From the NCBI GenBank assembly GCA_937899835.1, contig CALCCE010000048.1, positions 1-34,777 of the forward strand: a stretch of 34,777 nucleotides of DNA, given 5' to 3'. Source of the DNA: an uncultured Flavobacteriales bacterium. GTDB taxonomy: Bacteria; Bacteroidota; Bacteroidia; Flavobacteriales_G; Salibacteraceae. Position 1 is the first letter of the stretch. Every line of letters begins with the position of its first letter. Shown here piece after piece: positions 8,977 through 17,878 of the stretch. The notes beneath the pieces are model-generated. The model worked only from the letters and a program-made list of their open reading frames with translations. It was not told the origin of the DNA and made no database searches. A program made the position numbers and the translations under genes.

Positions 8977-9332
8977 GGGTTGACGGATGACATGAAATCT
9001 TCCCGCAATGGGCTAAACACATCAATGAGCATCCCTTTTTCGGTGCAAACACAACCATGCATCACGTGAGGCGGAATGTAAAAAGAGTCGCCACCGCGCA
9101 AGGTGCGGGTTTCATCGCCAATGGTCATTTCAAAGGTGCCGTCTACCACATAGGTTACCTGCGCGTGGTGGTGCTCGTGCATTTGGCCCACCCCACCGGC
9201 GTCAAACCGCACTTTCACCATCATGATCGAGTCGTGGTAGCCCACGATCTGCCGGGTGATGTGCTCGTCGATTCGTTCCCAAGGAATATCACTTTCAAGT
9301 AGAAATGGTGCGCTTTGCTGTGGAGTACTCAT
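8973..9332 (-). CDS. kdgF: KdgF-type cupin, unsaturated uronate to DEH/DKI conversion
   Basis: Small single-domain cupin of 119 residues. KdgF enzymes speed linearisation of 4,5-unsaturated monouronates released by alginate or pectin lyases to the open keto form used downstream. The metal site fits: His52, His54 and Gln58 in the MHEHHHAQ segment, and His92 in IPPHVMHG after the GGDSFYIPP strand. No signal peptide is present, so it should be cytosolic, acting right after uptake by the transporter encoded next to it. It starts six bases after the PL17 stop and overlaps the transporter start by four. Confidence 0.88.
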   Translation of the reverse strand: MSTPQQSAPFLLESDIPWERIDEHITRQIVGYHDSIMMVKVRFDAGGVGQMHEHHHAQVTYVVDGTFEMTIGDETRTLRGGDSFYIPPHVMHGCVCTEKGMLIDVFSPLREDFMSSVNP

Positions 9333-9338
9333 GGTTGA

Positions 9339-11507
9339 TTAGTTGATTTCGATTGAAAAAAATGGTCTATTTTTCGTAGGTAGGGCACTGTTGCCCTGGT
9401 AAGCGGTCACGGTGTAGGCAGAACCATCCGTTAGTGCGATTCGAATGTTGAGGTGTGCCGCTGCATAATCGGGTTGAAATTGCACGTTGGCAATGGGGCT
9501 ATAGGCTTGCTCGGTGCGTTCTGTCACCGCATCGTAGTGGCCATGAGCGGCCATCACACTCACCCAGGTTTGGTTTTGAGCCTCAGACCGGTAGATCAAA
9601 GCATTTTCCCGACGGAGGTTCTGCAAGGGATCGTTGGCGCCAATAGCCGCTTGCGTCACCGCAAAAGCTTGGTCAGATTGAGTGTGCACCGTAAAAAATC
9701 GTTGTTGGTCCAGTAGGGTGAAGGCAGCAGTGAAACTCGGTTCGCCAGTGCCCAGGTGCCATAAATATTGGTAGCCCTGCGCTTCGCCCAGCGGTTGGAG
9801 CAGGGCAGTAGCTTGTGGCACTTCAGGGCTTAAATGGATGCGCTGCGTGTGGTAATGAAAAGGCAAATCATAGGTGTGCGTTTGTGCACTGCGTGCCTGA
9901 TAAATGTCGATCAGAAAAGTGTGTTGCTCTGCCTGCACCAAGGCCACCGTGCGTTGCAAGGCCACACCCGGGTAGGCCGTGGTATCGGCAGCAGCAACCG
10001 CCTGAATACCATCGGAAAAGTATTCGAAAACCTGCCAGGGATGAGCTGCATCGGCCACTTTGACCTTGCCGGCGTGTTGCGGCATTTGGTCCACCACCAA
10101 AGTGTTGTGGGCAATGGTTTTTTGCGCATACAACTTGTTTTCGGCCAAATACCGGCCGCCCTCCTTTTGTGGAACATTGAGAAAACGTGCCGCTCCGTAG
10201 TCGGAAAGCAGCTCCCGACCATCGTCGTACACCAGCAAGCCAAGTTGATCGAAATGGCCATGGCCCATGCCATGGGTGCCGTATTTGAACAATACTTCGA
10301 GTCCGGTAGGGGCATTTTTTTCACGCAACACCGCAATGCCGCCTTGTTGACCCTTGGGGCCATCTTGCAGCACCACCGACTGCCGCTGAAACGGTGCCGG
10401 CGTGGCATCCAGGCCCACTACTGCATCCGTTAGCATCAGGTTGCCGTTGGATTCCATCAAGGAGATGAGGGCTTGGTTTTTTCCACCGTTGGCAAACCAA
10501 ACCGGCAGCGCAATGCCCAGTTCCGGGGTTTGAATGGTTTTGGATTTGATGGCATCGTTGATCGGAAAGAAGGCCCCACCCGAGGTGCTCATCTGAACCG
10601 TTGTTTCAATGGCCTTTAAAATCACGCCATCCCTAAAGGCAAACACCTTGCGCTCGGGCTGATTTTTTTCCAGGGCTTGCGCCAACAAGACCAGGGGCAT
10701 TAATGCGTAGCGTTGATAATAGGGGCCCTCGGCATAGTAACCGTCTGGCGAAAACAGCGATTCGATTTGTTTGAAAAAGCCACAATTGCCCGAAGGATCG
10801 GTGCCGTACAAGGCCTGTTCTACCAGTTCTGCCTTTTGCAGTGCCAAGCCCGTCATGCCCACACCGGCCACTGCCCACATGCCGTGGTTGTGAATACTGT
10901 TGAAAGTTTTGGAGGTTTCATCGCGGATAAATACCACCATGGGCAGCAGCAAGCCTTCTTCAATTTGTTGCTTTTCTTCGGCCGTTAAATCCGCTGCAAT
11001 GGCATCGTATGCCTGAATAAAGTGCACCAGGGCCACCTCCTCGTTGAGCACTTGCCAAAAGAGCTTGCCGGGTGCCTGCTTTTTGGCTTGTGGGTGGAGT
11101 GGGAGCGTAGGGTAGAGTTGAGCATAAGCTAAAAGCAACTCTTTGCAATAGGTTTTCGCTGCTTCGTTGCCATCGAGCAAATACCACGTGGCAGTAGCCA
11201 GTGCGTCTTGGTAATTCGCTTTGTGCTTCTCGTGCGTGAAGCCTCCGCCGGGGTCTTTGGGCACTGGTACCACCGGCTTCTGCTGCATGGCGCTCTCTGC
11301 CTTGGTTTGGAGTTGGTGCAAAGCGCGGTCGATCACCGGAGTGCCTTCCATCGCCCGAATGGCTTGCACACCGGCTGCAGTGAGCAACAGCCGTGGCCCC
11401 TCCTCGCCGTTGGCAGTAGCAACCGGCTGGTCTTGCACAGGTTGGTTGCAGGCAAGCCCACCCAACAGGAACAGCCCCAAGAAAACTATATGGAAAAAAT
11501 GCTTCAC
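9339..11507 (-). CDS. PL17 oligoalginate lyase, lipoprotein (alginate lyase + heparinase II/III-like domains)
   Basis: A 722-residue exo-acting lyase that releases unsaturated monouronate from alginate oligomers. The signal peptide ends in LLGGLAC with lipidated Cys20. An alpha/alpha-toroid N-terminal domain is followed by a heparinase II/III-like beta-sandwich from about residue 380. Catalytic residues known from Alg17c (Asn201, His202, Tyr258) line up at a constant offset of six: Asn207-His208 in HNHGMW and Tyr264 in GPYYQRYALMPL; a further conserved His cluster is HGMGHGHFDQLG near 413. The residues after Cys20 (NQPVQ) lack an acidic/Lys surface-export signature, so a periplasm-facing location is likely, in line with its job on imported oligomers. 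It lies 20 bases after the PL6 gene. Confidence 0.92.
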   Translation of the reverse strand: MKHFFHIVFLGLFLLGGLACNQPVQDQPVATANGEEGPRLLLTAAGVQAIRAMEGTPVIDRALHQLQTKAESAMQQKPVVPVPKDPGGGFTHEKHKANYQDALATATWYLLDGNEAAKTYCKELLLAYAQLYPTLPLHPQAKKQAPGKLFWQVLNEEVALVHFIQAYDAIAADLTAEEKQQIEEGLLLPMVVFIRDETSKTFNSIHNHGMWAVAGVGMTGLALQKAELVEQALYGTDPSGNCGFFKQIESLFSPDGYYAEGPYYQRYALMPLVLLAQALEKNQPERKVFAFRDGVILKAIETTVQMSTSGGAFFPINDAIKSKTIQTPELGIALPVWFANGGKNQALISLMESNGNLMLTDAVVGLDATPAPFQRQSVVLQDGPKGQQGGIAVLREKNAPTGLEVLFKYGTHGMGHGHFDQLGLLVYDDGRELLSDYGAARFLNVPQKEGGRYLAENKLYAQKTIAHNTLVVDQMPQHAGKVKVADAAHPWQVFEYFSDGIQAVAAADTTAYPGVALQRTVALVQAEQHTFLIDIYQARSAQTHTYDLPFHYHTQRIHLSPEVPQATALLQPLGEAQGYQYLWHLGTGEPSFTAAFTLLDQQRFFTVHTQSDQAFAVTQAAIGANDPLQNLRRENALIYRSEAQNQTWVSVMAAHGHYDAVTERTEQAYSPIANVQFQPDYAAAHLNIRIALTDGSAYTVTAYQGNSALPTKNRPFFSIEIN

Positions 11508-11527
11508 GTTGATTGATCTTCTAGCAA

Positions 11528-13858
11528 TTACAGGCTCCAGGTTTCCAGCTGTGCGGTGTTCATGGTGCGTGCCTGTTGCGTAATGCTCGATCGGTTTACC
11601 CGATGCTCATAAAAGGTTTGAATGCGACCTGACTCGTGAAGGTTGCAGCTTTCAATCACCACATCGGCCCACGCAGGATCTTCAAAAAAGATGCTGCGGC
11701 CACTGGCGCCCGATTGCACAAATTCGCAACGTGCCACCCGGGCGTATTGCACGCCCAACATGCGTACTACACTGCCCAACTCCTTGTTGTTGACATTGTA
11801 GAAATGGCAGTCCGAAACCCAGGCAAAAGGACCGGTAGTGCTTTCATCATTGCCACCGCGATACACATCGATGGCCATGCCCATCACGTTGGCAAACACG
11901 CAATTGTTTACCCGAATGTGTTCCACGTTGTAGCGTCCTCGGTCTTCTTTTTCGGCCGAAAACACAATGCCATGTCCCGAAAAGCCCTTGAACCAGCAAT
12001 TGGTTACCGATACGCTATCGGCAAAGGTGCTTTTGGCGCCATGCACACCTGCAAACCGCGATTCGTTGAAATCTGAAAAGCGGCAGCCGTCAACGTGCAG
12101 TTGGTAATGGTTGAGCATGGGCGCTACCGAAGTAATTCCGTAGCTGGCATCTCCTGCTTTGGAGCGGCCCGAAAAGTGCAGGCCTTGAATGTGGAGTTGC
12201 GCTCCATCGTGAATCTCAATCAGGCCGTGTTTTTTGAGGTTGGCCCCAGGCGCTACCAATGGAAAACCGCCCTTTGCCAATAGAAAAAGGTCTTTCTTCA
12301 CTGCCAAAGGTTGTTTTAGCGCCAAGCGGCTTTCCGCTGCAATCCAAAGCGTATCTCCAGGATTCAAATCGTCTACCACGGCTTGAATGTTATCGCATTC
12401 GGCCGCCGTTAGCAGCCGCGAGGTAGGCAAAGCCGTACTCGGTTTTTCGGTCAACGCGGCTTGCCACCAATGGGGGCCGGTTGCTGTGGCTTGCACCGGA
12501 AGTTGAGGTGCCGGTTGCCCTTTGATGGCCGGCAAGCCTTCCTCCGTGGTGTAGAGTTCCATGGCCGTGATCGAAAAGCCCGGCATGGCCGCGCCTTGAT
12601 TGATGGAATTGTCTTGAAAGCGAATGCCAGAAACATCGTCCAGTACCGTGATCTTCCAATCGTCCCGATCGGTATAAATGTGGTTGTTAATAAAAGCCGT
12701 GTTTTGCGGAAAGGCAGTGCGCTCCCGGTCAGCACCGGTTCCAAACGCCACCTCATCGCAATGTATAAAGGTGTTTTGGCTGATCGTAGCGTCTTTCACC
12801 TGATGGTAGCGGTTGATGGGAGAATTGGGTACCCCATTCATCACCGGGAGAGCCGCATGAAAGCGGTGTCCGGTTAAGCCCCAGAAGTAATTGTTAGTGA
12901 TGGTGTGGCCTGCATTGATTACCCGAATACCTCCGGTGTACGGCAGGTTTTTACCCAGAAAATAGTTGTTGGACAATACATTTCGGTTGCCGTGTCGTAG
13001 GGTAAGCACCCCTTCACAAGCGTGAAACACATTGCCCGAAATCTCGTTTTCGGTGGCCTTGATCGAAACAATTTCTACCTCCCCGTTGCAGCGGTCGAAA
13101 TAGTTGTTGTTGACTTTGACGTGAGCCGGAGAGAGGCTGAAAGCGGAGGACCCCACCCGCATGGTTTCCCCGCCATTCGACCCCATTCGGGAACGTGGCC
13201 CAAAATAATTGTGATCAATCTTACTGTAGCTTTCCTGGCTTTCCGGATGATTTAAGCGCACCACCAGGGTAGTACCCAAATTTTGTTTGTTGCCTAAGTA
13301 ATTGTGATCAAAGCGGTTGTGGTTGCCGTGAATTTCCACCCAGTGGTCCATCTCCAAACGGTGGGGCAACGAAAAATCAGTGATGCTACAGTGGCTTACC
13401 CGACAGTAACTGGCTTTGGTTTGGCCGTCCTCAGATTCAAAGGAAATAACTGCTCCCTTGGGCGAATGGCCATTTTGAAACCATACTCCCTCAAAAACAC
13501 CGTGTTTTCCCGAGAGGTAAAGTTTGGATTGCCCCGAAAAAATCACCTCACCGGGCGTTTGGGCACGTACTACCACAGGTTGGTCGGCGGTGCCTTCGGC
13601 TGCAAAGTGGAGTACAACATCTTTCCAGGTTCCATTAGGAATCACAAGGGTGTCGCCCGCCTGGGCTTCGTTCAGTTGTTTTTGCAATTGATCGAAAGCA
13701 CCCGGAGAGGCATCGGCGGGAGACTTCGGGGCCGAGCACCCGAAACTGCTAACCAGCAAAATCGACAACCCCACTCCGAAGCAGAGGAGCTGAGGTGAAG
13801 TTTTCTTGCGGAGCCTGGTGAAAAGAAAAGGAACTATAGTGTGAATCATTTGGTGCAA
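11528..13858 (-). CDS. PL6 alginate lyase, two-domain beta-helix lipoprotein
   Basis: A 776-residue polysaccharide lyase of family 6 (chondroitinase B-like), with right-handed parallel beta-helix sequence (repeated N-x-h-x-x-N-x-F ladders). The catalytic pair is intact: Lys267 in SIKATEN and Arg288 in LRHGNRN. Their spacing of 21 equals that of chondroitinase B (K250/R271) and AlyGC (K220/R241), and Glu260/Glu262 match the AlyGC calcium ligands E213/E215 at the same offset of 47. A second beta-helix region fills residues about 480-776, as in the two-domain exolytic enzyme AlyGC, which prefers guluronate; a similar specificity is an inference. The N-terminus has a long basic stretch, then a hydrophobic segment and lipobox ending in Cys41 (SSFGC); the start may be 13858 or the ATG at 13849. 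Confidence 0.92.
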   Translation of the reverse strand: MHQMIHTIVPFLFTRLRKKTSPQLLCFGVGLSILLVSSFGCSAPKSPADASPGAFDQLQKQLNEAQAGDTLVIPNGTWKDVVLHFAAEGTADQPVVVRAQTPGEVIFSGQSKLYLSGKHGVFEGVWFQNGHSPKGAVISFESEDGQTKASYCRVSHCSITDFSLPHRLEMDHWVEIHGNHNRFDHNYLGNKQNLGTTLVVRLNHPESQESYSKIDHNYFGPRSRMGSNGGETMRVGSSAFSLSPAHVKVNNNYFDRCNGEVEIVSIKATENEISGNVFHACEGVLTLRHGNRNVLSNNYFLGKNLPYTGGIRVINAGHTITNNYFWGLTGHRFHAALPVMNGVPNSPINRYHQVKDATISQNTFIHCDEVAFGTGADRERTAFPQNTAFINNHIYTDRDDWKITVLDDVSGIRFQDNSINQGAAMPGFSITAMELYTTEEGLPAIKGQPAPQLPVQATATGPHWWQAALTEKPSTALPTSRLLTAAECDNIQAVVDDLNPGDTLWIAAESRLALKQPLAVKKDLFLLAKGGFPLVAPGANLKKHGLIEIHDGAQLHIQGLHFSGRSKAGDASYGITSVAPMLNHYQLHVDGCRFSDFNESRFAGVHGAKSTFADSVSVTNCWFKGFSGHGIVFSAEKEDRGRYNVEHIRVNNCVFANVMGMAIDVYRGGNDESTTGPFAWVSDCHFYNVNNKELGSVVRMLGVQYARVARCEFVQSGASGRSIFFEDPAWADVVIESCNLHESGRIQTFYEHRVNRSSITQQARTMNTAQLETWSL

Positions 13859-13869
13859 CTAAAGCGCGG

Positions 13870-14592
13870 TTAAGCGTTGTTCGGTAAGTTTTCTACGATG
13901 TCTTTCAGGTGTTCTTCCATGTGTTGGGCAGCGTTTTGCGCGTCTTTGGCAGTAATGGCATCCATGATCGAGCGGTGCTCTTTCAAAGTGGCCAGTGCCC
14001 GGCCTTCCCCACACACGTCCTTGGTGGCATAATTATGCAAAATGTCAGGGGTGATGATCATCATAAGCGATTGCAATACCCCATTTTTGCTGGCCTCTGC
14101 AATTTTGAGGTGGAAGAGCAGGTCTTCATCAATGCCCTGTTGCCCCGCTTGAATTTTCGCTTCGTAATTTTCCAAAGCGCTGCGCATTTCCTGCAAATCT
14201 TCTTCCGATCGGCGAACGGCTGCCAATCGTGCCGTCTGCGTTTCTAATAAGTAGCGGGTTTCTACCAAGGAGGCAAAATCTTCGCGGTGCAACCCCAATA
14301 CGTTGGTGATCAAACCATCCAAAGCCGTTACGCCCAATCCCGATACCTGGGTGCCACTTTGCGGCATGGTGCGTACGATGCCGTAAAATTCCAAGCGCTT
14401 GATGGCTTCGCGCACGTAGCCTCGGCTAACTCCTAATTGCTCTGCCAGCTTCCGTTCGGGGGGCAAACGCATGCCCGGTTTAATTTCACCTGCGCTAATC
14501 AGGCCCTTGATCTGAGCAATGATTAGGTCTACAGGCGATTCCACCGAGATCTGTTTGAAGTTTTTGAAATATGCTGAATCGCCGTCAGCCAT
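13870..14592 (-). CDS. FadR/GntR-family transcriptional regulator 1 (AusR-like)
   Basis: A 240-residue regulator: winged helix-turn-helix at about 18-85 (RLPPERKLAEQLGVSRGYVREAIKRLEFYG, positions 43-72) and a helical FCD ligand domain from about 100 (ETRYLLETQTARLAA, DLLFHLKIAEAS, EHRSIMDAI, which carry the usual metal-binding Asp/His). FCD regulators usually repress until a carboxylate metabolite binds. In Zobellia the GntR-type AusR controls the alginate operon; a similar role, with DEH or KDG as inducer, is inferred. It is the first gene of the minus-strand catabolic operon, and two palindromic operators lie 15-41 bases before its start, so autoregulation is likely. Its recognition helix (SRGYVREA) differs from that of the paralogue at 17879 (GRTHLRDA). 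Confidence 0.9.
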   Translation of the reverse strand: MADGDSAYFKNFKQISVESPVDLIIAQIKGLISAGEIKPGMRLPPERKLAEQLGVSRGYVREAIKRLEFYGIVRTMPQSGTQVSGLGVTALDGLITNVLGLHREDFASLVETRYLLETQTARLAAVRRSEEDLQEMRSALENYEAKIQAGQQGIDEDLLFHLKIAEASKNGVLQSLMMIITPDILHNYATKDVCGEGRALATLKEHRSIMDAITAKDAQNAAQHMEEHLKDIVENLPNNA

Positions 14593-14606
14593 GAATAAAT
14601 GTTGAA

Positions 14607-14633
14607 TTGGTTAACCAAAAATTGGTTGACCAA
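14607..14633. promoter_or_regulatory. Paired FadR-type operators upstream of the minus-strand operon
   Basis: Two 12-base sites stand in tandem: TTGGTTAACCAA (14607-14618), a perfect palindrome, and TTGGTTGACCAA (14622-14633), palindromic except for its two central bases. Centre spacing is 15 bases. Both fit the TGGTnnACCA pattern known for FadR-branch GntR regulators. They sit just ahead of the regulator's own ATG, and the outer site overlaps a predicted -7 promoter element. Confidence 0.78.
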
Positions 14634-14659
14634 AAATAGAATAAAATTTCAATCGCCAA
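14631..14659 (-). promoter_or_regulatory. Predicted Bacteroidota promoter of the alginate catabolic operon
   Basis: On the minus strand, TATTTTTG (complement of 14631-14638) matches the Bacteroidota -7 consensus TAnnTTTG exactly. A TTG (complement of 14657-14659) stands 18 bases upstream as a plausible -33 element. The TTG end of the -7 box is shared with operator TTGGTCAACCAA, so a bound repressor would cover the promoter. The match was found by eye; the start site is not known. Confidence 0.55.
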
Positions 14660-14991
14660 CTAAACTCCATTGTTTTTACTACAAGTTCCTCATTAACAGT
14701 TATTTGTGGTGGAAAGCTGCTTTTCTTAATGCTTCCCTTTCGTGATTTTATTTTTTAAAGTGTTGATAAACAGATTGTTATGTTTTTTATGTGTATGTAG
14801 TAGGTGCGATAAAGGGGATGGTGACAAACGCCTCGTGCGTAGCCGCTGTTATAAGGTCTCCATTGAGGTTGAAATCACTGAATGAATTGATTTATAAAGG
14901 TTTTTGATCCGTTTGCGCTCCAAGCTTCACTAAGCGTCATTTTTACATTTATCTGGGTAGATATTTGGATAGCGGAAATATTTGACTTAAA

Positions 14992-15021
14992 ATTGGTCGA
15001 CCAATAAACTGGTCAACCAGT
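14992..15021. promoter_or_regulatory. Paired FadR-type operators upstream of the plus-strand arm
   Basis: ATTGGTCGACCAAT (14992-15005) is a perfect 14-base palindrome and ACTGGTCAACCAGT (15008-15021) is palindromic apart from its two central bases; centres are 16 bases apart. Both contain TGGTnnACCA, as do the sites at 14607-14633. They lie 49-78 bases before the ATG at 15070. An imperfect -7-like AATATTTG precedes them at about 14977-14984, too weak to call alone. Confidence 0.75.
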
Positions 15022-15069
15022 TAAATCTGGTAGCCCGTTTGATGAATTGTCGACCAACAGCACACATTT

Positions 15070-17874
15070 ATGCGATACCTACGTTTACTCAATCTGTTCT
15101 TCCTCTGTTTTCTCTCCGTTTCGGCCTTCGAGTCGTCGGTTCAGGCGCAAACCACCGCTACTATTGGTACAGGATCTTCCTCGTCCAGCACGCGTGGGCC
15201 TTTCCAACGGTCAGATACCAATTCTTCTACCGTCTACTCCCGCTTCGTGCATGTGTATACCGCCAGTGAATTGGCCAGTGCAGGGATTCCAAGTGGAGCA
15301 TCCATTACTTCCCTCAACTGGGAGCTGGCCTCCTCCAATGTGATTGTGGGTAGTGGTAATGCCAATTTGAGGATCTACGTTAAAAACTCCAGCGCAACAC
15401 AGGCGGTTCCTGGTTCTTGGAGCACACTGATTGGAGGCGCTACGCTGGCCCTCGATACCAATTTCAACACTACCAACAACTTTCCGGGGGCTAACGGTTG
15501 GATGCCTTTTGCCTTAGACAACCCCTTTACGTATACGGGAGGTGCGCTGGAAATTTCCGTGGATTGGGACTGCTCTCAGGTGTCTACACCAGCCTTTTCG
15601 GGCGATGGAGCGATCAAATGGCGGTGGCAGTCGACTTCGCCAGATACTACAGTGGTGAAAAAAACTTCTAGCTCGAGCCCTTCCTCCAACATAAGCGATG
15701 AAAAAACGGAGCGTGCCAACATTCAAATCGTATACAATGCCGCGGCTTGTGATCCACCCACTGCTTTGTATGTAGACAGTACTACCAGCACCTCCACCAT
15801 TTTGGGATGGATCGGTGCTACCAATGCCACTTCTTATAACTGGAAGGTAGTCCCCGCTGGTGCTGGAGCCAGTGCTCCCGCCATCGATTCGGGCGCTACG
15901 GCCAACACCACACAATTGGTCACTGGGCTCACGCCTTTTACTACCTATGATTTTTACGTGACTTCCGACTGTGGCACCATTGGAACGAGTGGCACTACTG
16001 GTCCGTTTGCGTTTATGACCCTGCCGGTGGCCACTACTACCATAACCATTGGCACGGGTTCTTCCTCTTCCAGCACCCGCGGTCCGTTACAGCGCTCAGA
16101 TACCAATTCTTCCACCGTTTTTTCGCGCTTTGTGCAGGTTTACAAGCCCAGTGAGTTGGCCGCTGCCGGCCTTTCTGCGGGTGATTCTCTTACGGCCTTG
16201 AATTGGGAGCTTGCCTCCTCCAACATCATTGCAGGTGCAGGCAATGCCTCTATTAAAGTGTACATCAAAAACTCAACCGATTCTGTAGCGGTATCCAACA
16301 ACTGGTCTACCTTTATTACAGGTTCTGCCCTGGTGGTAGACAACCTTTACAACACCACCAACAACTTTCCGGGAGCTAATGGCTGGATGGATTTTGAATT
16401 CAATCAACCTTTTGCCTACACGGGTGGTGCACTGGAAATCGCAGTGGATTGGGATTGTTCCACGGTATCCACTCCTGCTTTCGATGGCGATGGCGCTTTG
16501 AAGTGGCGCTGGCAGTCTACCGCTCCCGACGATCTGGTGGTCAAACGCACCGGAAGCTCTTCAGCTCCTACCAGCATTAGCGATGTGAAAGATGAGCGGG
16601 CCAACATTCAGATGGTCTACTCGCTCAACACCTGTGCGGTGCCGGTAGACCTGGTCGTGAGTAACATTGATTCTACCTCGGCTGCCATGAGTTGGAGCCC
16701 GGTAGTAGCAGCCGCCACGTACGATTGGAAAATTGTTCCGGCTGGTGCCGGGCCTATGAGTCCAGCGGTAGATTCAGGAACCGTTACCGGTGATACCAAT
16801 GCCACTACCACTGCGCTAATGCCCGGAACCTCTTATGATTTTTACGTGATTGGGGATTGTGGACCGATTGGTTCCAGCACAGCCAGTCTTCCTGCTGGTT
16901 TCACCACATTGTGTGGAAACGTAGCCGCTACCGTAGTTAGCGCTTCGGTCACCAATGTTAGTTGCAACGGCGGCAGCGATGGTGCCATCGACATTTCCAT
17001 CACTTCGGGCATTGCTCCCTATGATTTTTCATGGAGCTCCACCGACACTACCGAAGACCTTAGCGGTATCATGGCTGGTAATTATGCCTTGACCATTACC
17101 GATGGCAACGGGTGTCCTTCTTTTGATAGTGTAACGGTTACTGAGCCAGTTGCCATTGCCCTTTCTGCTGCTACTATAACAGATGTTTCTTGCAATGGTG
17201 ACAGCGATGGCGCTATTGATATTTCTGTTGCTGGGGGAGTGGCGCCTTACGCCTTTGCATGGAGCAATGCCGAAACTACTGAAGATATTACCGGAGTAGC
17301 TTCGGGTAGCTATACGGTGACCATTACCGATGATAATGGCTGTACGATTGTGGACAATGCCCAGGTGAATGAACCGGCTGCATTGGCCATTTCGAGCACG
17401 ATAGTTTCGGACACCAACAATGCCAGTGTGGGGGCTGCCACCGTATCGGTAACGGGTGGAACTCCTCCTTACGCCTATACTTGGGATGGCAATACGGGCG
17501 ATGCCGATTCAACCGGTTTGCCGATGGGTACCTACAACGTAGTTGTGACCGATGCCAACGGTTGCACCGAAAGCACAGACGTAGACGTGGATAACGTGGT
17601 AGGCATTGCAGCCCTTCGTGGTTTGGAACAGTTTTCCGTTTCTCCGAATCCTACCCAAGGCATCACCAACGTTGATTTATTGCTCCAACAACCTGCCGAA
17701 GTTTCAGTGGCGGTGTATTCCATTACTGGCGAATTGGTGGCCACCTACCCAGCAGCGAAAGTGAAGCAATTTCGACAGTCAATTGATTTGTCGGTTTATG
17801 GAGAAGGTTTGTATTTTGTCCACGTGAAAATCAACGATCAAGCCCTCACACACAAGATTTTTCTTTTAAATTAA
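15070..17874 (+). CDS. T9SS-exported modular protein (duplicated beta module, FnIII, SprB repeats)
   Basis: A secreted protein of 934 residues. A signal peptide (to about residue 26, SSVQAQ) is followed by two copies of a roughly 290-residue block. Each block is a Ser/Thr-rich beta module (27-225 and 322-517) plus a fibronectin type III-like domain with PAGAG...DSG...YDFYV (226-318 and 518-614). Next come three SprB-type repeats (about 615-850; VSCNGGSDGAIDIS...YTVTITDDNGC, the third less conserved) and a type A T9SS sorting domain (852-934; SVSPNPTQG...GLYFVHVKI). It is therefore probably exported by the type IX system and anchored or released at the surface. No catalytic motif is recognised; an adhesive or glycan-binding role is an inference from SprB/FnIII modules and the location. 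It shares an operon with regulator 2, four bases downstream, behind the operator pair at 14992-15021. Confidence 0.85.
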   Translation: MRYLRLLNLFFLCFLSVSAFESSVQAQTTATIGTGSSSSSTRGPFQRSDTNSSTVYSRFVHVYTASELASAGIPSGASITSLNWELASSNVIVGSGNANLRIYVKNSSATQAVPGSWSTLIGGATLALDTNFNTTNNFPGANGWMPFALDNPFTYTGGALEISVDWDCSQVSTPAFSGDGAIKWRWQSTSPDTTVVKKTSSSSPSSNISDEKTERANIQIVYNAAACDPPTALYVDSTTSTSTILGWIGATNATSYNWKVVPAGAGASAPAIDSGATANTTQLVTGLTPFTTYDFYVTSDCGTIGTSGTTGPFAFMTLPVATTTITIGTGSSSSSTRGPLQRSDTNSSTVFSRFVQVYKPSELAAAGLSAGDSLTALNWELASSNIIAGAGNASIKVYIKNSTDSVAVSNNWSTFITGSALVVDNLYNTTNNFPGANGWMDFEFNQPFAYTGGALEIAVDWDCSTVSTPAFDGDGALKWRWQSTAPDDLVVKRTGSSSAPTSISDVKDERANIQMVYSLNTCAVPVDLVVSNIDSTSAAMSWSPVVAAATYDWKIVPAGAGPMSPAVDSGTVTGDTNATTTALMPGTSYDFYVIGDCGPIGSSTASLPAGFTTLCGNVAATVVSASVTNVSCNGGSDGAIDISITSGIAPYDFSWSSTDTTEDLSGIMAGNYALTITDGNGCPSFDSVTVTEPVAIALSAATITDVSCNGDSDGAIDISVAGGVAPYAFAWSNAETTEDITGVASGSYTVTITDDNGCTIVDNAQVNEPAALAISSTIVSDTNNASVGAATVSVTGGTPPYAYTWDGNTGDADSTGLPMGTYNVVVTDANGCTESTDVDVDNVVGIAALRGLEQFSVSPNPTQGITNVDLLLQQPAEVSVAVYSITGELVATYPAAKVKQFRQSIDLSVYGEGLYFVHVKINDQALTHKIFLLN
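15151..16911 (+). repeat. Internal duplication of an approximately 870-bp coding block
   Basis: Bases 15151-16023 and 16033-16911 encode two copies of the same unit. Shared landmarks are IGTGSSSSSTRGP, QRSDTNSSTV, NWELASSN, NTTNNFPGANGWM, YTGGALEI, VDWDCS and IKWRWQST/LKWRWQST. The protein copies are clearly more similar than typical domain homologues, while the DNA has drifted at many third positions, which points to an older duplication kept by selection. Confidence 0.85.
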
Positions 17875-17878
17875 TTCG

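Larger units (their letters stand above)
14593..15069. other. Divergent control region of the alginate locus
   Basis: A 477-base, AT-rich non-coding stretch separates the minus-strand regulator/lyase operon from the plus-strand T9SS-protein/regulator pair. Operator pairs sit at both ends (14607-14633 and 14992-15021), with about 360 bases between them in which I see no open frame worth calling and no strong hairpin. An incomplete third site, TTGTCGACCAA at 15047-15057, lies 13 bases before the plus-strand ATG. The paired arrangement would allow looping or separate control of the two arms. Confidence 0.6.

Noticed and set aside
8299-9069. 256-codon plus-strand frame over the MFS and kdgF genes
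   Set aside because: Antisense shadow with no plausible product.
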